From Candidatus Nitrosopolaris wilkensis (GTDB taxonomy: Archaea; Thermoproteota; Nitrososphaeria; Nitrososphaerales; Nitrososphaeraceae), in contig QHBN01000051.1 of the NCBI GenBank assembly GCA_003176995.1, positions 1-32,431 on the forward strand: a DNA stretch of 32,431 nucleotides, given 5' to 3'. Below the pieces are notes generated by a model. That model saw nothing but the letters and a program-made list of their open reading frames with translations, was not told where the DNA came from and did not search any database. A program made the translations under genes and the position numbers. The first letter of the stretch is position 1; each line of letters begins with the position of its first letter. Positions 15,332 through 23,996 of the stretch are shown piece by piece.

Positions 15332-15474
15332 CGCCATTTTTCGTGTTTCCAAAGAAACTCGTTTAACACAAATGTAAATACGGATACAAATGCAAACAGG
15401 GCTGATCATGCTGAACTTGTGCCAATATTTACGTCGCTGTCAGCAACTGGCTCGTTTGCCCTTGTAATTTACAA

Positions 15475-16278
15475 TTAGATTCTAATCTCTATTCCGTTCT
15501 TCTTTAAATAGTTTTTGACTCTGTCTACAGTCGATTTCTCATAGTGAAATATGGATGCTGCCAATGCCGCATCAACATCGGTTTTTCTAAAAACTTCTAG
15601 CATATGTCTGGGCTCACCACATCCGCCAGATGCAATCACAGGAATGCGAACTGCTTCACAAATAAATTTTGTCAAATTAATGTCATAGCCGTTCTCAGTC
15701 CCATCGGCATCAATACTAGTCAGTAGGATCTCACCGGCCCCTAGAGATTCAACTTTTCGGGCCCATTCGATTGCATCAATCCCAGTCTCGACCTTTCCAC
15801 CATAAATTCTTACCTCAAACCAATATTTTTTTCCTCGATGATTTTCGAATCTGTTCTTACCATCGTCGTCGTAATTTCTTTTAACGTCGATGGCAACTAC
15901 CACACATTGCTTACCGAAGATTGACATCAAGTCTGTAATTAGGTCTGGATTTTTAACAGCCGCAGTATTGATCGACACCTTGTCTGCACCACTAAGTAAT
16001 ATATCACGTGCATCTTCTAACCTTCTGATTCCTCCTCCTACTGTAAAGGGAATATCAGTGATCCTTGCTACATTTCGAACAACGTTTTTCATTGTCTCTC
16101 TCTCCTGTTGTGATGCAGTAATGTCTAGAAAAATGAGTTCGTCTGCCCCCTGTAATTTGTATCTCTGAGCAAATTCGACAGGATCGCCTGCATCTTTCAC
16201 TCTGTCGAAATGTATTCCCTTTACTACCCTGCCATTGTCGACATCCAAACACGGAATAATCCGCTTAGCCAGTGGCAT
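15475..16278 (-). CDS. hisF: Imidazole glycerol phosphate synthase cyclase subunit HisF
   Basis: 267 residues from ATG 16278, one base after the hisA stop. HisF takes ammonia from HisH and converts PRFAR into imidazole glycerol phosphate and AICAR. It is a (beta/alpha)8 barrel with the duplicated half-barrel phosphate sites: [18 protein letters not shown] with the catalytic Asp of LDVDNG at the start, GGGIRRLED and [16 protein letters not shown] in the first half, [15 protein letters not shown] with the second catalytic Asp and [12 protein letters not shown] in the second. A longer reading into hisA exists but adds nothing conserved. Last gene of the operon; a small palindrome follows. Confidence 0.97.
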   Translation of the reverse strand: MPLAKRIIPCLDVDNGRVVKGIHFDRVKDAGDPVEFAQRYKLQGADELIFLDITASQQERETMKNVVRNVARITDIPFTVGGGIRRLEDARDILLSGADKVSINTAAVKNPDLITDLMSIFGKQCVVVAIDVKRNYDDDGKNRFENHRGKKYWFEVRIYGGKVETGIDAIEWARKVESLGAGEILLTSIDADGTENGYDINLTKFICEAVRIPVIASGGCGEPRHMLEVFRKTDVDAALAASIFHYEKSTVDRVKNYLKKNGIEIRI

Positions 16279-16279
16279 C

Positions 16280-16990
16280 TTATGAGATCGCCTTGACCCG
16301 TTCAACACTGATTTTGTCTTCATAAAGTGCCTTACCAAGGATGACTGCGCTACATCCTATATTCCTGACTCTAATGGCATCTTCGATACTTGAAATTCCA
16401 CCGCTTGCAATAATGTTTGCGCTGGTGAAACTAACAGCAGAAGATAGGACTGTAATATCGGGCCCGTTCATCATCCCATCTCTATCAACGCTTGTTAACA
16501 GAAACTCCTTTATGCCCATGTTCATAAAAAATTTCATAGAATCGATGACCCCCGATCCCGTGGTCTCCCTCCAACCATCTATCATGACCATCCCATTATT
16601 GTGATCAAGTGAAATTACAATTTTGTTTCGGTTTTTCTTAGCAAGCTGTCTTACCGATTCAGGATTCTTGTAAGCCATTGTCCCGAGCACAACTCTAGCG
16701 GCATTTTTATGGAACATTTCCTTTACGGCTGGGACTGTTCGAATACCTCCTGCTACTTCTACAGGGATGTTTACAGCATCAATTATTCTTGAAACAATTT
16801 CAGAATTATTGCGCCCGGTTCGTAAAGTCGCGTCAAGGTCCACGACGTGCAACATATCTGCCCCAGCCCTTTCCCATTTTTTAGCTGTCTCAATAGGATC
16901 GTTACCATAAATCACTTTGTCCGTAGGATTACCTTTTACAAGTCTGACGACATTTCCGTCCATGATATCTACTGCCGGTATTACACGCAT
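16280..16990 (-). CDS. hisA: ProFAR isomerase HisA
   Basis: 236 residues from ATG 16990 (a GTG four codons upstream is possible). Isomerizes ProFAR to PRFAR, the substrate of HisH-HisF. Barrel signatures: [20 protein letters not shown] with the catalytic Asp in [43 protein letters not shown] with the second catalytic Asp, and IIASGGISS. Overlaps hisH by 10 bases and is followed by hisF after one base, so translation is coupled. The clear HisA rather than HisF assignment comes from LDATLRTG and the VDRDG loop. Confidence 0.97.
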   Translation of the reverse strand: MRVIPAVDIMDGNVVRLVKGNPTDKVIYGNDPIETAKKWERAGADMLHVVDLDATLRTGRNNSEIVSRIIDAVNIPVEVAGGIRTVPAVKEMFHKNAARVVLGTMAYKNPESVRQLAKKNRNKIVISLDHNNGMVMIDGWRETTGSGVIDSMKFFMNMGIKEFLLTSVDRDGMMNGPDITVLSSAVSFTSANIIASGGISSIEDAIRVRNIGCSAVILGKALYEDKISVERVKAIS

Positions 16991-17619
16991 TTCTGAGAAC
17001 ACGCTTTTAAAAAATTCCTAAGTATAGACGCACCTGTGGAGCCGGATTTTTCAGGATGAAATTGGGTGCCAAAGAGATTCCCATTTTCGACTACGGCTGG
17101 GATCTTAATGCCATAATGAGAACTCGCAGCAACTAGGCCTTTGTCTTTAGGCTTTACATAGTAGGAATGGACGAAGTATACCCATGAACCATCATTTACA
17201 CCTTGCAAGAGCTTGCTATCTTTCCGAGTTACGTATAAATTGTTCCAACCCATATGAGGAATCTTAACTCTTGTTCTGGCAAACATCACCACTTCTCCGT
17301 CTAAAATTTTGAGGCCATCTAAAATCCCCTCTTCACTTTTATCGAATAACATCTCCATGCCCAGGCAAATACCAAGCATAGGCACGCCTCCATTATTGGC
17401 ATCTTCAATAGCTTGAATCAATAATTCCTTATGGGGCTCAATAGATCTTATCGCCGGGTCGAAATTGCCTACCCCAGGTAGAACTAACCCACTAAATTTT
17501 TCTATTCCTTCGACGTCTCGTATTATAGAAACTCTCTGTGCACCATTCCGTTCCAAAGCGGCCTTTAGGCTAAAAAGATTGCCAGCTCCGTAATCAAATA
17601 TTGCGATGTTCTGTGTCAT
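16981..17619 (-). CDS. hisH: Imidazole glycerol phosphate synthase glutaminase subunit HisH
   Basis: 212 residues. Class I glutamine amidotransferase that supplies ammonia through the HisF barrel. The triad is visible: Cys85 in GICLGMEML, His188 and Glu190 in GTQFHPEKSG. The oxyanion strand LVLPGVGNFD is also present. Its ATG shares a base with the hisB stop (TAATG), and its end overlaps hisA. Confidence 0.97.
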   Translation of the reverse strand: MTQNIAIFDYGAGNLFSLKAALERNGAQRVSIIRDVEGIEKFSGLVLPGVGNFDPAIRSIEPHKELLIQAIEDANNGGVPMLGICLGMEMLFDKSEEGILDGLKILDGEVVMFARTRVKIPHMGWNNLYVTRKDSKLLQGVNDGSWVYFVHSYYVKPKDKGLVAASSHYGIKIPAVVENGNLFGTQFHPEKSGSTGASILRNFLKACSQKCV

Positions 17620-18230
17620 TACATAGCACCTTTCGCACTTGGTACCCCTTCCCTTCTTCTCTCGTCGATGCTTGCGGCCATTCTAAACGCTACCGCAAAT
17701 GCTTTAACTGCTGACTCAATCTTATGGTGATCGTTATCTCCGTAATTTACCACAATATGGGTACATGCGTTCAAATTTTGAATAAGCGATCTCACAAAAT
17801 GTTCAAGGTCTTCACAGGGGATTCCCTCAACAGTCTCCGCAGCTAAGTTCAACTGCATATTATAAAATTGACGCTTGACGAGGTCTATTGCTACAGATGC
17901 TAATGATTCATCCATTGGAACGACTGCATGCCCGAATCTTCTGATTCGTGATCTGTCAGAAAGTGCTCTGTCTATAGACTGAGAAAGCGCAATCGATGTA
18001 TCTTCCACAAGATGGTGTAGTATACCGTCATTGGAAATGGCTGTCAAACTAATGTCAATCATACTATGCTTGGCAATCGCTACAATTAGATGATCGATAA
18101 AAGAAAGCCCTGTTTTTACTGCTGTTTTACCCGTGCCATCAATATTCACTTGTACTGCAAGCCGTGTCTCTTTGGTGGCCCTCTTAATTTTTGAAATTCT
18201 CTGCGTGGTATTATGTGGATAAGCGACCAA
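17619..18230 (-). CDS. hisB: Imidazoleglycerol-phosphate dehydratase HisB
   Basis: 203 residues from TTG, six bases after the HAD gene. Dehydrates IGP to imidazole acetol phosphate in a manganese-dependent reaction. The duplicated metal motifs are present: HHLVED at 72-77 and DHHKIE at 167-172, with GLSFIDHLI and GHAVVPMDES between. Monofunctional, unlike the enterobacterial fusion with a phosphatase; the adjacent HAD gene could fill that role. Confidence 0.97.
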   Translation of the reverse strand: MVAYPHNTTQRISKIKRATKETRLAVQVNIDGTGKTAVKTGLSFIDHLIVAIAKHSMIDISLTAISNDGILHHLVEDTSIALSQSIDRALSDRSRIRRFGHAVVPMDESLASVAIDLVKRQFYNMQLNLAAETVEGIPCEDLEHFVRSLIQNLNACTHIVVNYGDNDHHKIESAVKAFAVAFRMAASIDERRREGVPSAKGAM

Positions 18231-18236
18231 ACGCGA

Positions 18237-19265
18237 TCACTCTTTTACCCATACTTTATTTAATATCTTTGGTAGCTGATTGATATCTTGAATTATGACG
18301 TCTGCGCCTTTTTTTTTGAATTGTCTCATCGTTTCCAGAGGTTGCGAACTGCATCCATAAATACCACAAAATGCAATTTTGAGATGAGTTTTTTCCTCAG
18401 CTCTTCTGACCATTATCAAGTCCTCATAAGAGTCCCCGGCATAAATCGCGGTTTTGGTGCCCATGCTTTTCATAGCCTTCATAATCCCATAGGGATTTGG
18501 CTTGGCATACTCCCTCCTTTCGTCTTCTAGGAATACGGAGGATTCTTGCTTGACAGTGTCTAATATTGGCTGGAGAGAATATTCTGCAGCTAATTTGCTT
18601 CTGCCTGATACTACAGCTAGATTGCCACCAAATCTCCTTGCAAGGAGGTCCATTGTTCTTCTAGTTATCACAAGCCTGTCATTTTCAATCAGCGGTTTTC
18701 CAAAGTAAAATTTCGGCTCAAAATTGTGCAATTTTTTAAATAATTCTGGTCCATAGAATAATTCATCGAATACGGTTGCAATTACACTCCTCTTACCGGC
18801 AGGGGCAGGATAATCTAGGAGTTTTTTAAGGTTTTTTATAATGGTAGATGAAGTTAAAGACATTAGATATTTTTCAACGGAAAGTATTCCATCTTCATCG
18901 GAATTTGCAGCTACTTTATTTAGGAACTCTCTGGCGTTGGTACGATTTTTGTGAGGGTTAGCAAGCTCTGCAAGACATATTGCATAACTTGTGTCGACGT
19001 CATTGTTGAAACCTCCGGTTTGTCTAAACTTTAGAATGATGTTATCGGATACCAGATTGGTAAGCCTGAAGTTATCTATTGCCGTTGTAGTAGCAAAATA
19101 GTTGAGTATAAAATCAACAGTTGTTTTTATGGCAGCATTGTAAGATTTCCTTATATCGACTAGGCACCCATCTACGTCAAAAAGAACACACTCAGAGTTC
19201 AATAATAATAATTTTCTGAATTTTTTTATAGGATTTGTTTTTTTATATGATTTGCGGCCAACCAT
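18237..19265 (-). CDS. HAD-superfamily phosphatase inside the his operon
   Basis: 342 residues. Motif I is FDVDGCLVD with nucleophile Asp30 and acid/base Asp32; the residue usually Thr or Val after the glycine is Cys34. Motif II AVVSGRSK, motif III lysine in YAKPNPYG and motif IV YAGDSYEDLIM are intact. A large cap insert (about 40-190) separates motifs I and II. No other histidinol-phosphate phosphatase is in the window, and the gene sits between hisC and hisB, so the obvious inference is that it dephosphorylates histidinol phosphate; this is context, not proof. The long basic N-terminus has no clear role. Length exceeds known HisB-type HAD phosphatases by about 150 residues. Confidence 0.85.
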   Translation of the reverse strand: MVGRKSYKKTNPIKKFRKLLLLNSECVLFDVDGCLVDIRKSYNAAIKTTVDFILNYFATTTAIDNFRLTNLVSDNIILKFRQTGGFNNDVDTSYAICLAELANPHKNRTNAREFLNKVAANSDEDGILSVEKYLMSLTSSTIIKNLKKLLDYPAPAGKRSVIATVFDELFYGPELFKKLHNFEPKFYFGKPLIENDRLVITRRTMDLLARRFGGNLAVVSGRSKLAAEYSLQPILDTVKQESSVFLEDERREYAKPNPYGIMKAMKSMGTKTAIYAGDSYEDLIMVRRAEEKTHLKIAFCGIYGCSSQPLETMRQFKKKGADVIIQDINQLPKILNKVWVKE

Positions 19266-19284
19266 CTGTTTTTCAACCTCTTGT

Positions 19285-20349
19285 CTAGATTGCCTTCGAT
19301 ATTGATTTGAGAAATTTATCGTTCATTTCACTTGTTCCGATTGTAACCCTTATGCAGCCTCTGTGTCCATCAATATCTCCGAACGCTTTCACAGATAATC
19401 CTTCTTTTTTTAAAACACTTAATATCCTTCCATAACTATCATAGGATTCAAGGAAAATAAAGTTTGCATCTGACCTGAAGACCTTTATACCGTACATCTC
19501 AAGGAGCTCATCAAATACCCTTTTTCGTTCTCTCTTGATTAATTCCACCGTTTGTCTTACATAGCGCTCATAGGAGAGGGCTAAGGTTGCTACTGCTAAC
19601 GAAAAACTGTTTAGAGGATAAGGCGACTGGATCGTTGTTCTAAATATTTCTGCAAACTTCTCATTCGCAATAAGATATCCTATTCTTGCTCCTGCCAAAC
19701 CAAATGCTTTAGAAAGAGTACGCAATATCACGACATTGTCGTATTTTGCAATATGTGGAGCTAAATTATAATTACCAAATTCAACATACGCTTCATCAAT
19801 TAAGATCAACTTGTCTTTGAATGTGTCTATGATTTCCAAAACCAGATTCTCACCAAATTGATTACCTGTAGGATTATTAGGAGAACAAATGTATATTATA
19901 TCAGAGCGTGCGGCTCTCTTCAAGAATTCCAACTTCGGTAGCTCGGCGTCTTCGGTTAGTGGCACTCTATCTAACGCAATATCATGCAACTCACATCGAT
20001 TTATGAAATAAGAGAATGTTGGAGTAAAAATGCTGGCCTTTTGATTTCTTCCGAAGATGGAAAGGATCAATTCAATTATTTGATCGGATCCACTGCCGAT
20101 CCCTAGGTATTTTTTATCGACACCAGAATAAGTTGAAAGCTGTCTATAAAGGTCTTCGAATTGTTCGAGTGGATACTCGCGCAGATCAGTCTGCTTTATA
20201 GCATGTAAGGCTATTTTCGAGATGAATTTACCATCAAGAGCGAAATTCTCATTCGCATCTAGTTTTATTGAATCTTTGATTCTCTCAGGTTTTACGTAAG
20301 CATCAAGTTTGCAAATTTTATCTAATCTATCTGACAGCCAGTTTGTCAT
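19285..20349 (-). CDS. hisC: Histidinol-phosphate aminotransferase HisC
   Basis: 354 residues, class I/II PLP aminotransferase. Converts imidazole acetol phosphate to histidinol phosphate with glutamate. Signatures: LDANENF for the substrate phosphate, GSGSDQIIELI, CSPNNPTGN, IDEAYVEF and the Schiff-base lysine Lys214 in TLSKAFGLAGARIGYL. The terminal FRSDANFIFLE and GCIRVTIGT are typical. The ATG overlaps the hisD stop by 4 bases; a 19-base gap leads to the HAD gene. Confidence 0.97.
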   Translation of the reverse strand: MTNWLSDRLDKICKLDAYVKPERIKDSIKLDANENFALDGKFISKIALHAIKQTDLREYPLEQFEDLYRQLSTYSGVDKKYLGIGSGSDQIIELILSIFGRNQKASIFTPTFSYFINRCELHDIALDRVPLTEDAELPKLEFLKRAARSDIIYICSPNNPTGNQFGENLVLEIIDTFKDKLILIDEAYVEFGNYNLAPHIAKYDNVVILRTLSKAFGLAGARIGYLIANEKFAEIFRTTIQSPYPLNSFSLAVATLALSYERYVRQTVELIKRERKRVFDELLEMYGIKVFRSDANFIFLESYDSYGRILSVLKKEGLSVKAFGDIDGHRGCIRVTIGTSEMNDKFLKSISKAI

Positions 20350-21641
20350 TTGGCCATCGTTCTTGCCTGCACGGCTAAATAATGATTTAGTAATCCTTCA
20401 GCTGAGGCAATTTCTCTGATATTGTGTTGTACTTTCTCTAGTCCAGACTTGGTTGCTTCGATAGTAGACACCAGTTTTAAAAAGTCGAGAACCGAAAGCG
20501 ATCCCCTGGATTTCCCGAAGCCAAGCGTAGGCAGAATATGGTTGGACCCAAAACAATAATCACTAGCTGAAGATGGAGTATATTTTCCGATTAATACAAG
20601 TCCAGACGATGTTATCTTCTTAGACGTGGCTCGAGCATTTTTGCCTACCAGTTGCAGATGTTCTGGGGATATTTCATTTATAAATTCTACTGCAGTAGAT
20701 CGCTGTTTGCAAATGGCAATAAACCCGTTCCTCTCCAAGCTCTTCCTTATGATATCGGCACGGGATATACTATTAGATTTAAGAATGTAGTTTATCTCAG
20801 CGGAGACACGTCGCGCCAATTGCTTAGAGGTTGTAACTAAACCGCAAAAGGTGTCATAACTGTGCTCGGCCTGTGAAACTAAATCTAACGCGATCAATTT
20901 TGGGTCTGACTTTGAATCTGCATAAACGAGTAATTCCGTAGGTCCTGCCACCATGTCTATCGAAACCTTTCTTGAGGCGAGAAATTTGGCGGCGGTAACA
21001 AACATTCCCCCGGGACCAACAATTTTACTAACTCTTTCTATAGCTGATGTTCCGTATGCAAGAGCAGCAATCCCTTGTACGCCTCCTATTTTGTAAAATT
21101 CTTTCACCCCACATATCCTGGCGGCCACAAGGGTTAGAGGATCTACTGTTCCGTCTCTTAGCGGAGGTGATATTGCCACTATTCTCTTTACTCCGGCTAC
21201 TTTTGCAGGAACAGCGCACATTACCATCGTGCTAGCATAACGTGCATTACCTCCGGGAATATAACATCCGACACTAGAAATCGCCTGAATTAGTCGGTGT
21301 ACCTTTATCCCAGCCGATAAAATTGTGATTCCCTTTAGGTGATTCCTGACGGAAACTTCGCTTTCCATTAAACGTCTCTTGATAACGTTAATTGCTTGAA
21401 TTTGCTTCTTCGTAACCATAGAGTACGCCTGTTCGAATTCTTCCTCAGTAACTTTTAATGAATTTAATCGAACTCCGTCTAACTTTTCGGTATAGTCGAT
21501 AATTGCAGCGTCGCCACGCTCAGCCACGTCATTCATGATAGAAGCTACTCCCTGAATCAGCTGATCAGAAATACTGATGCCCGAGTTGCGCAACTTTGCC
21601 GCGTCTTCTTTGGAGTTTGTTATTGTTATCGTCTTTATCAA
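20346..21641 (-). CDS. hisD: Histidinol dehydrogenase HisD
   Basis: 431 residues from TTG whose sequence overlaps the hisG stop (TTGA). Catalyses two NAD-dependent oxidations of histidinol to histidine with zinc. Signatures: CYIPGGNARYASTMVM, GVKEFYKIGGVQGIAALAYGT, VGPGGMFVTAAK, DMVAGPTELLVYAD, and SQAEHSYDTF with the zinc ligand His, then ISPEHLQL with the general base Glu-His. The terminal domain around SASDYCFGSNHILPT is complete. Full length for the family. Confidence 0.97.
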   Translation of the reverse strand: MIKTITITNSKEDAAKLRNSGISISDQLIQGVASIMNDVAERGDAAIIDYTEKLDGVRLNSLKVTEEEFEQAYSMVTKKQIQAINVIKRRLMESEVSVRNHLKGITILSAGIKVHRLIQAISSVGCYIPGGNARYASTMVMCAVPAKVAGVKRIVAISPPLRDGTVDPLTLVAARICGVKEFYKIGGVQGIAALAYGTSAIERVSKIVGPGGMFVTAAKFLASRKVSIDMVAGPTELLVYADSKSDPKLIALDLVSQAEHSYDTFCGLVTTSKQLARRVSAEINYILKSNSISRADIIRKSLERNGFIAICKQRSTAVEFINEISPEHLQLVGKNARATSKKITSSGLVLIGKYTPSSASDYCFGSNHILPTLGFGKSRGSLSVLDFLKLVSTIEATKSGLEKVQHNIREIASAEGLLNHYLAVQARTMAK

Positions 21642-22615
21642 GCATGCTCTTCTAGATTTATCTCATCTAGCGGCAGAATTTGACGAGGCTCCATAACAAC
21701 TAGGCCTTGTGCAATCTTCCTCATCATTGGAACAAGTTTGATAAATTCATTCTTGTCAATGATCGTGTTTACACCATACCATCCCTGCTCGCTTAATTCG
21801 CTGATTGTGGGCTTTTTCAAAGCAGGCATATTTTTCAACAAATGGTCTAGATTTTCTTTCTTTACATTGACGAAAATGTGAAGCTTTTTACGGGCTTCAA
21901 CGACACCTCTCAGTAAGGCAATCATGTCGGAGATTTTCTCTCTCTTCTTCGTATTTCTTAGGGCGCCTCTATTGGCGACAACTACTGCCGATGATTCCAT
22001 TACTACATCAATTATTTTTAGATTGTTCTGTCCCAACGTGGTACCGGTTTCAGTAATATCAAATATTGCGTCGACATCTTCTGGGGGTTTTGCTTCAGTA
22101 GCCCCAAACGAAAGGAATATTTGTACGTTCTTGTTTTCCCCTACCCTTAGCCACGGGGTTATTATCATAGGATCTAGTTTGCCAAAGTGCTTTTGGTATG
22201 CCTGATTGGATTTAAAATGAGCAGAAGTAGTTGTGAGGTATTCGGAAGATATCCTGAGTGGCTTCTTTTTTGCTGCAAATTCCTCAATCAGACCTGTCAG
22301 GTCTTCTACTGCAAACGATTCTGGGACGGCTATAACCTGCTTGACTTTTCCGTATTCTAAATCTAGTAACGTTGTTATATCTGCTTTCGCCTCCCTGACC
22401 CAATCTTTACCTGTGATTCCAACGTCGTAGAACCCTTCCTGTACATAAGTTGGTATTTCTTGGGGGCGTAAAACTTTAACCTCTATCTCGGGATCGCTCA
22501 GCTTTACTCGATAGGTACGTCCCCGGCCACTGATGCTCTGCCACGCCTGCTCTAGGATCTTGAATGTGGCTTCCTCAATACTACCTTTGGGAATTGCAAA
22601 TTTCACGGTAGGCAT
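21638..22615 (-). CDS. hisG: ATP phosphoribosyltransferase HisG, long form
   Basis: 325 residues from ATG 22615. Commits ATP and PRPP to histidine synthesis and is the usual feedback point. The catalytic region has FAIPKGSIEEATFKILEQ, GFYDVGITGKDW and the PRPP loop DAIFDITETGTTLGQN. The C-terminal 85 residues or so form the ACT-like regulatory domain of HisG-L, so it needs no HisZ. A TTG three codons upstream is a possible start, but the TATA box at 22653-22662 fits ATG 22615. First gene of the operon, with its promoter inside the 3' end of the HMG-CoA reductase gene. Confidence 0.97.
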   Translation of the reverse strand: MPTVKFAIPKGSIEEATFKILEQAWQSISGRGRTYRVKLSDPEIEVKVLRPQEIPTYVQEGFYDVGITGKDWVREAKADITTLLDLEYGKVKQVIAVPESFAVEDLTGLIEEFAAKKKPLRISSEYLTTTSAHFKSNQAYQKHFGKLDPMIITPWLRVGENKNVQIFLSFGATEAKPPEDVDAIFDITETGTTLGQNNLKIIDVVMESSAVVVANRGALRNTKKREKISDMIALLRGVVEARKKLHIFVNVKKENLDHLLKNMPALKKPTISELSEQGWYGVNTIIDKNEFIKLVPMMRKIAQGLVVMEPRQILPLDEINLEEHA

Positions 22616-22652
22616 ACTGGACAACTCAATCGCAGAGTCTGTTGATGGGAGG

Positions 22653-22662
22653 CATATATTTA
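22653..22662 (-). promoter_or_regulatory. TATA box of the histidine operon
   Basis: Minus strand TAAATATATG sits about 40 bases before hisG ATG 22615, overlapping the last codon and stop of the HMG-CoA reductase gene. It implies transcription starting near 22628. Confidence 0.55.
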
Positions 22663-23961
22663 CTTATTATTATCGTAGGTATTATTGTTAAGATGCTTCT
22701 CAGTCATCAGGGCGATAATTTCCTTAGCTCTATATATGTTCACATTCTTCTCATCAGCAATCCTTTGGGCTACTAACTTAATTAAATTGCCTCTGGCCCC
22801 TGCCAACACCGCAATATTTCTAGCGTGCAGCCTCATATGACCTGCCTGAATTCCTTCTGACACTAAGGCTTTCATTGCAGCAAAATTTTGAGCGAGGCCG
22901 ACTGCAGCTAATACTGCTGCAAGCTCCTTGGCTGATTTCACACCTAAAATCTTTATTGCAAGTTTGGTCATGGGATGAACTGATACTACCCCGCCAACAG
23001 TACCAACTGCTAAAGGTAACTCTAGCTCACCAGCCAAATCGCCGTCATTAGTCTTGCACCACCTTGTCATAGATCTGTACGTCCCATCTCTGGCAGCATA
23101 CGCGTGAGCTGCCGCTTCAATCGCGCGAAAGTCCTGTCCTGTTGCCAATGCTACTGCATCTATCCCATTCATTATGCCTTTGTTATGAGTTACTGCACGA
23201 TACGGGTCAGAATACGCAAAAGCGTATGCAAACAAAATACGGTCTACGATAGCCTCTCCTCCCAATTCATCTCTGGCAAATATCGCCTTGCATCTTACGA
23301 GGCGTCTAGTCGAATAATTTGAAAGTATCCTTACAATGACTTTGCCGCCTGTTAAAACTTCGAGTTTTGGAGATATTGCCTCACACATTGTATTGATTAT
23401 ATTGGCGCCCATTGCATCTTTAGTGTCAACAAGTAATTCTATGATTAGCATCTTCCCCATCATATTTTGACTTTTGTCTTCTATCTCTTTGATCTGAAGA
23501 TCTCTTGCTATAACGGATCTACTATTCGAATTTGCCAAGTTTAGTAATTCGCTTTTGTGATGTAAAACCTTCTTTATAGTTGACTGCGAGAGATGCGGTG
23601 GTATAGAGACTAGTTGCACTTGACCTATCATCAATGCTTCATCGACGTTGGTTGCCGTAAAGCCCCCTCTTTGGCTTGCAATTTTCGCTGCATTGCTTGC
23701 GGCAGCGATTACGGAGGGCTCTTCTATAACCATTGGAATCAGGTATTCCTTCGCGTTTATTACAAATTTTGTTGCAATCCCAAGAGGAAGTGAAAATATT
23801 CCAATCGTATTTTCAATCATCTGATTGGCATTGTCAAAACTAAAGGCCGCATTGGGGTCCGTGATGGTATCAATGTCCTTCTCCGAGAGATCTGCTTCCT
23901 TTCTCAAGTAATTTAGACGCTCACTACGATCCATTTCGCGGAATTTTTTCTTGGAGTCCAA
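22660..23961 (-). CDS. hmgA: HMG-CoA reductase, class II type
   Basis: 433 residues from TTG. Makes mevalonate for archaeal isoprenoid lipids. Sequence follows the class II (Pseudomonas mevalonii/Archaeoglobus) form: MIENTIGIFSLPLGIAT, EEPSVIAAASNAAK, DAMGANIINTMCEAI, THNKGIMNGIDAVALATG, GHMRLHARNIAV. Catalytic residues line up: Glu81, Lys261, Asp277, His375, matching P. mevalonii 83, 267, 283 and 381. A second ATG (23934) would trim the N-terminus. A TATA-like CTATAATAG lies at about 23988-23996. No membrane segments. Coenzyme choice (NADH or NADPH) cannot be read from the motif alone. Confidence 0.95.
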   Translation of the reverse strand: MDSKKKFREMDRSERLNYLRKEADLSEKDIDTITDPNAAFSFDNANQMIENTIGIFSLPLGIATKFVINAKEYLIPMVIEEPSVIAAASNAAKIASQRGGFTATNVDEALMIGQVQLVSIPPHLSQSTIKKVLHHKSELLNLANSNSRSVIARDLQIKEIEDKSQNMMGKMLIIELLVDTKDAMGANIINTMCEAISPKLEVLTGGKVIVRILSNYSTRRLVRCKAIFARDELGGEAIVDRILFAYAFAYSDPYRAVTHNKGIMNGIDAVALATGQDFRAIEAAAHAYAARDGTYRSMTRWCKTNDGDLAGELELPLAVGTVGGVVSVHPMTKLAIKILGVKSAKELAAVLAAVGLAQNFAAMKALVSEGIQAGHMRLHARNIAVLAGARGNLIKLVAQRIADEKNVNIYRAKEIIALMTEKHLNNNTYDNNK

Positions 23962-23996
23962 AATCTAACTGCTCAATGACTACATCTATTATAGAG

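Larger units (their letters stand above)
15075..15474. other. Spacer between the helical gene pair and hisF
   Basis: About 400 bases. Contains a 51-base hairpin-forming element (15135-15185), an 18-base direct repeat with one mismatch (15287-15304 and 15314-15331), and the palindrome TTGTAAtTTACAA (15462-15474) directly after the hisF stop. No credible coding frame: the longest is Tyr/Asn/Thr-rich and runs through the direct repeats. Confidence 0.45.

Noticed and set aside
15191-15409. 72-codon frame on the minus strand before hisF
   Set aside because: Tyr/Asn/Thr-rich low-complexity reading of the direct repeats, no conserved motif, no promoter.
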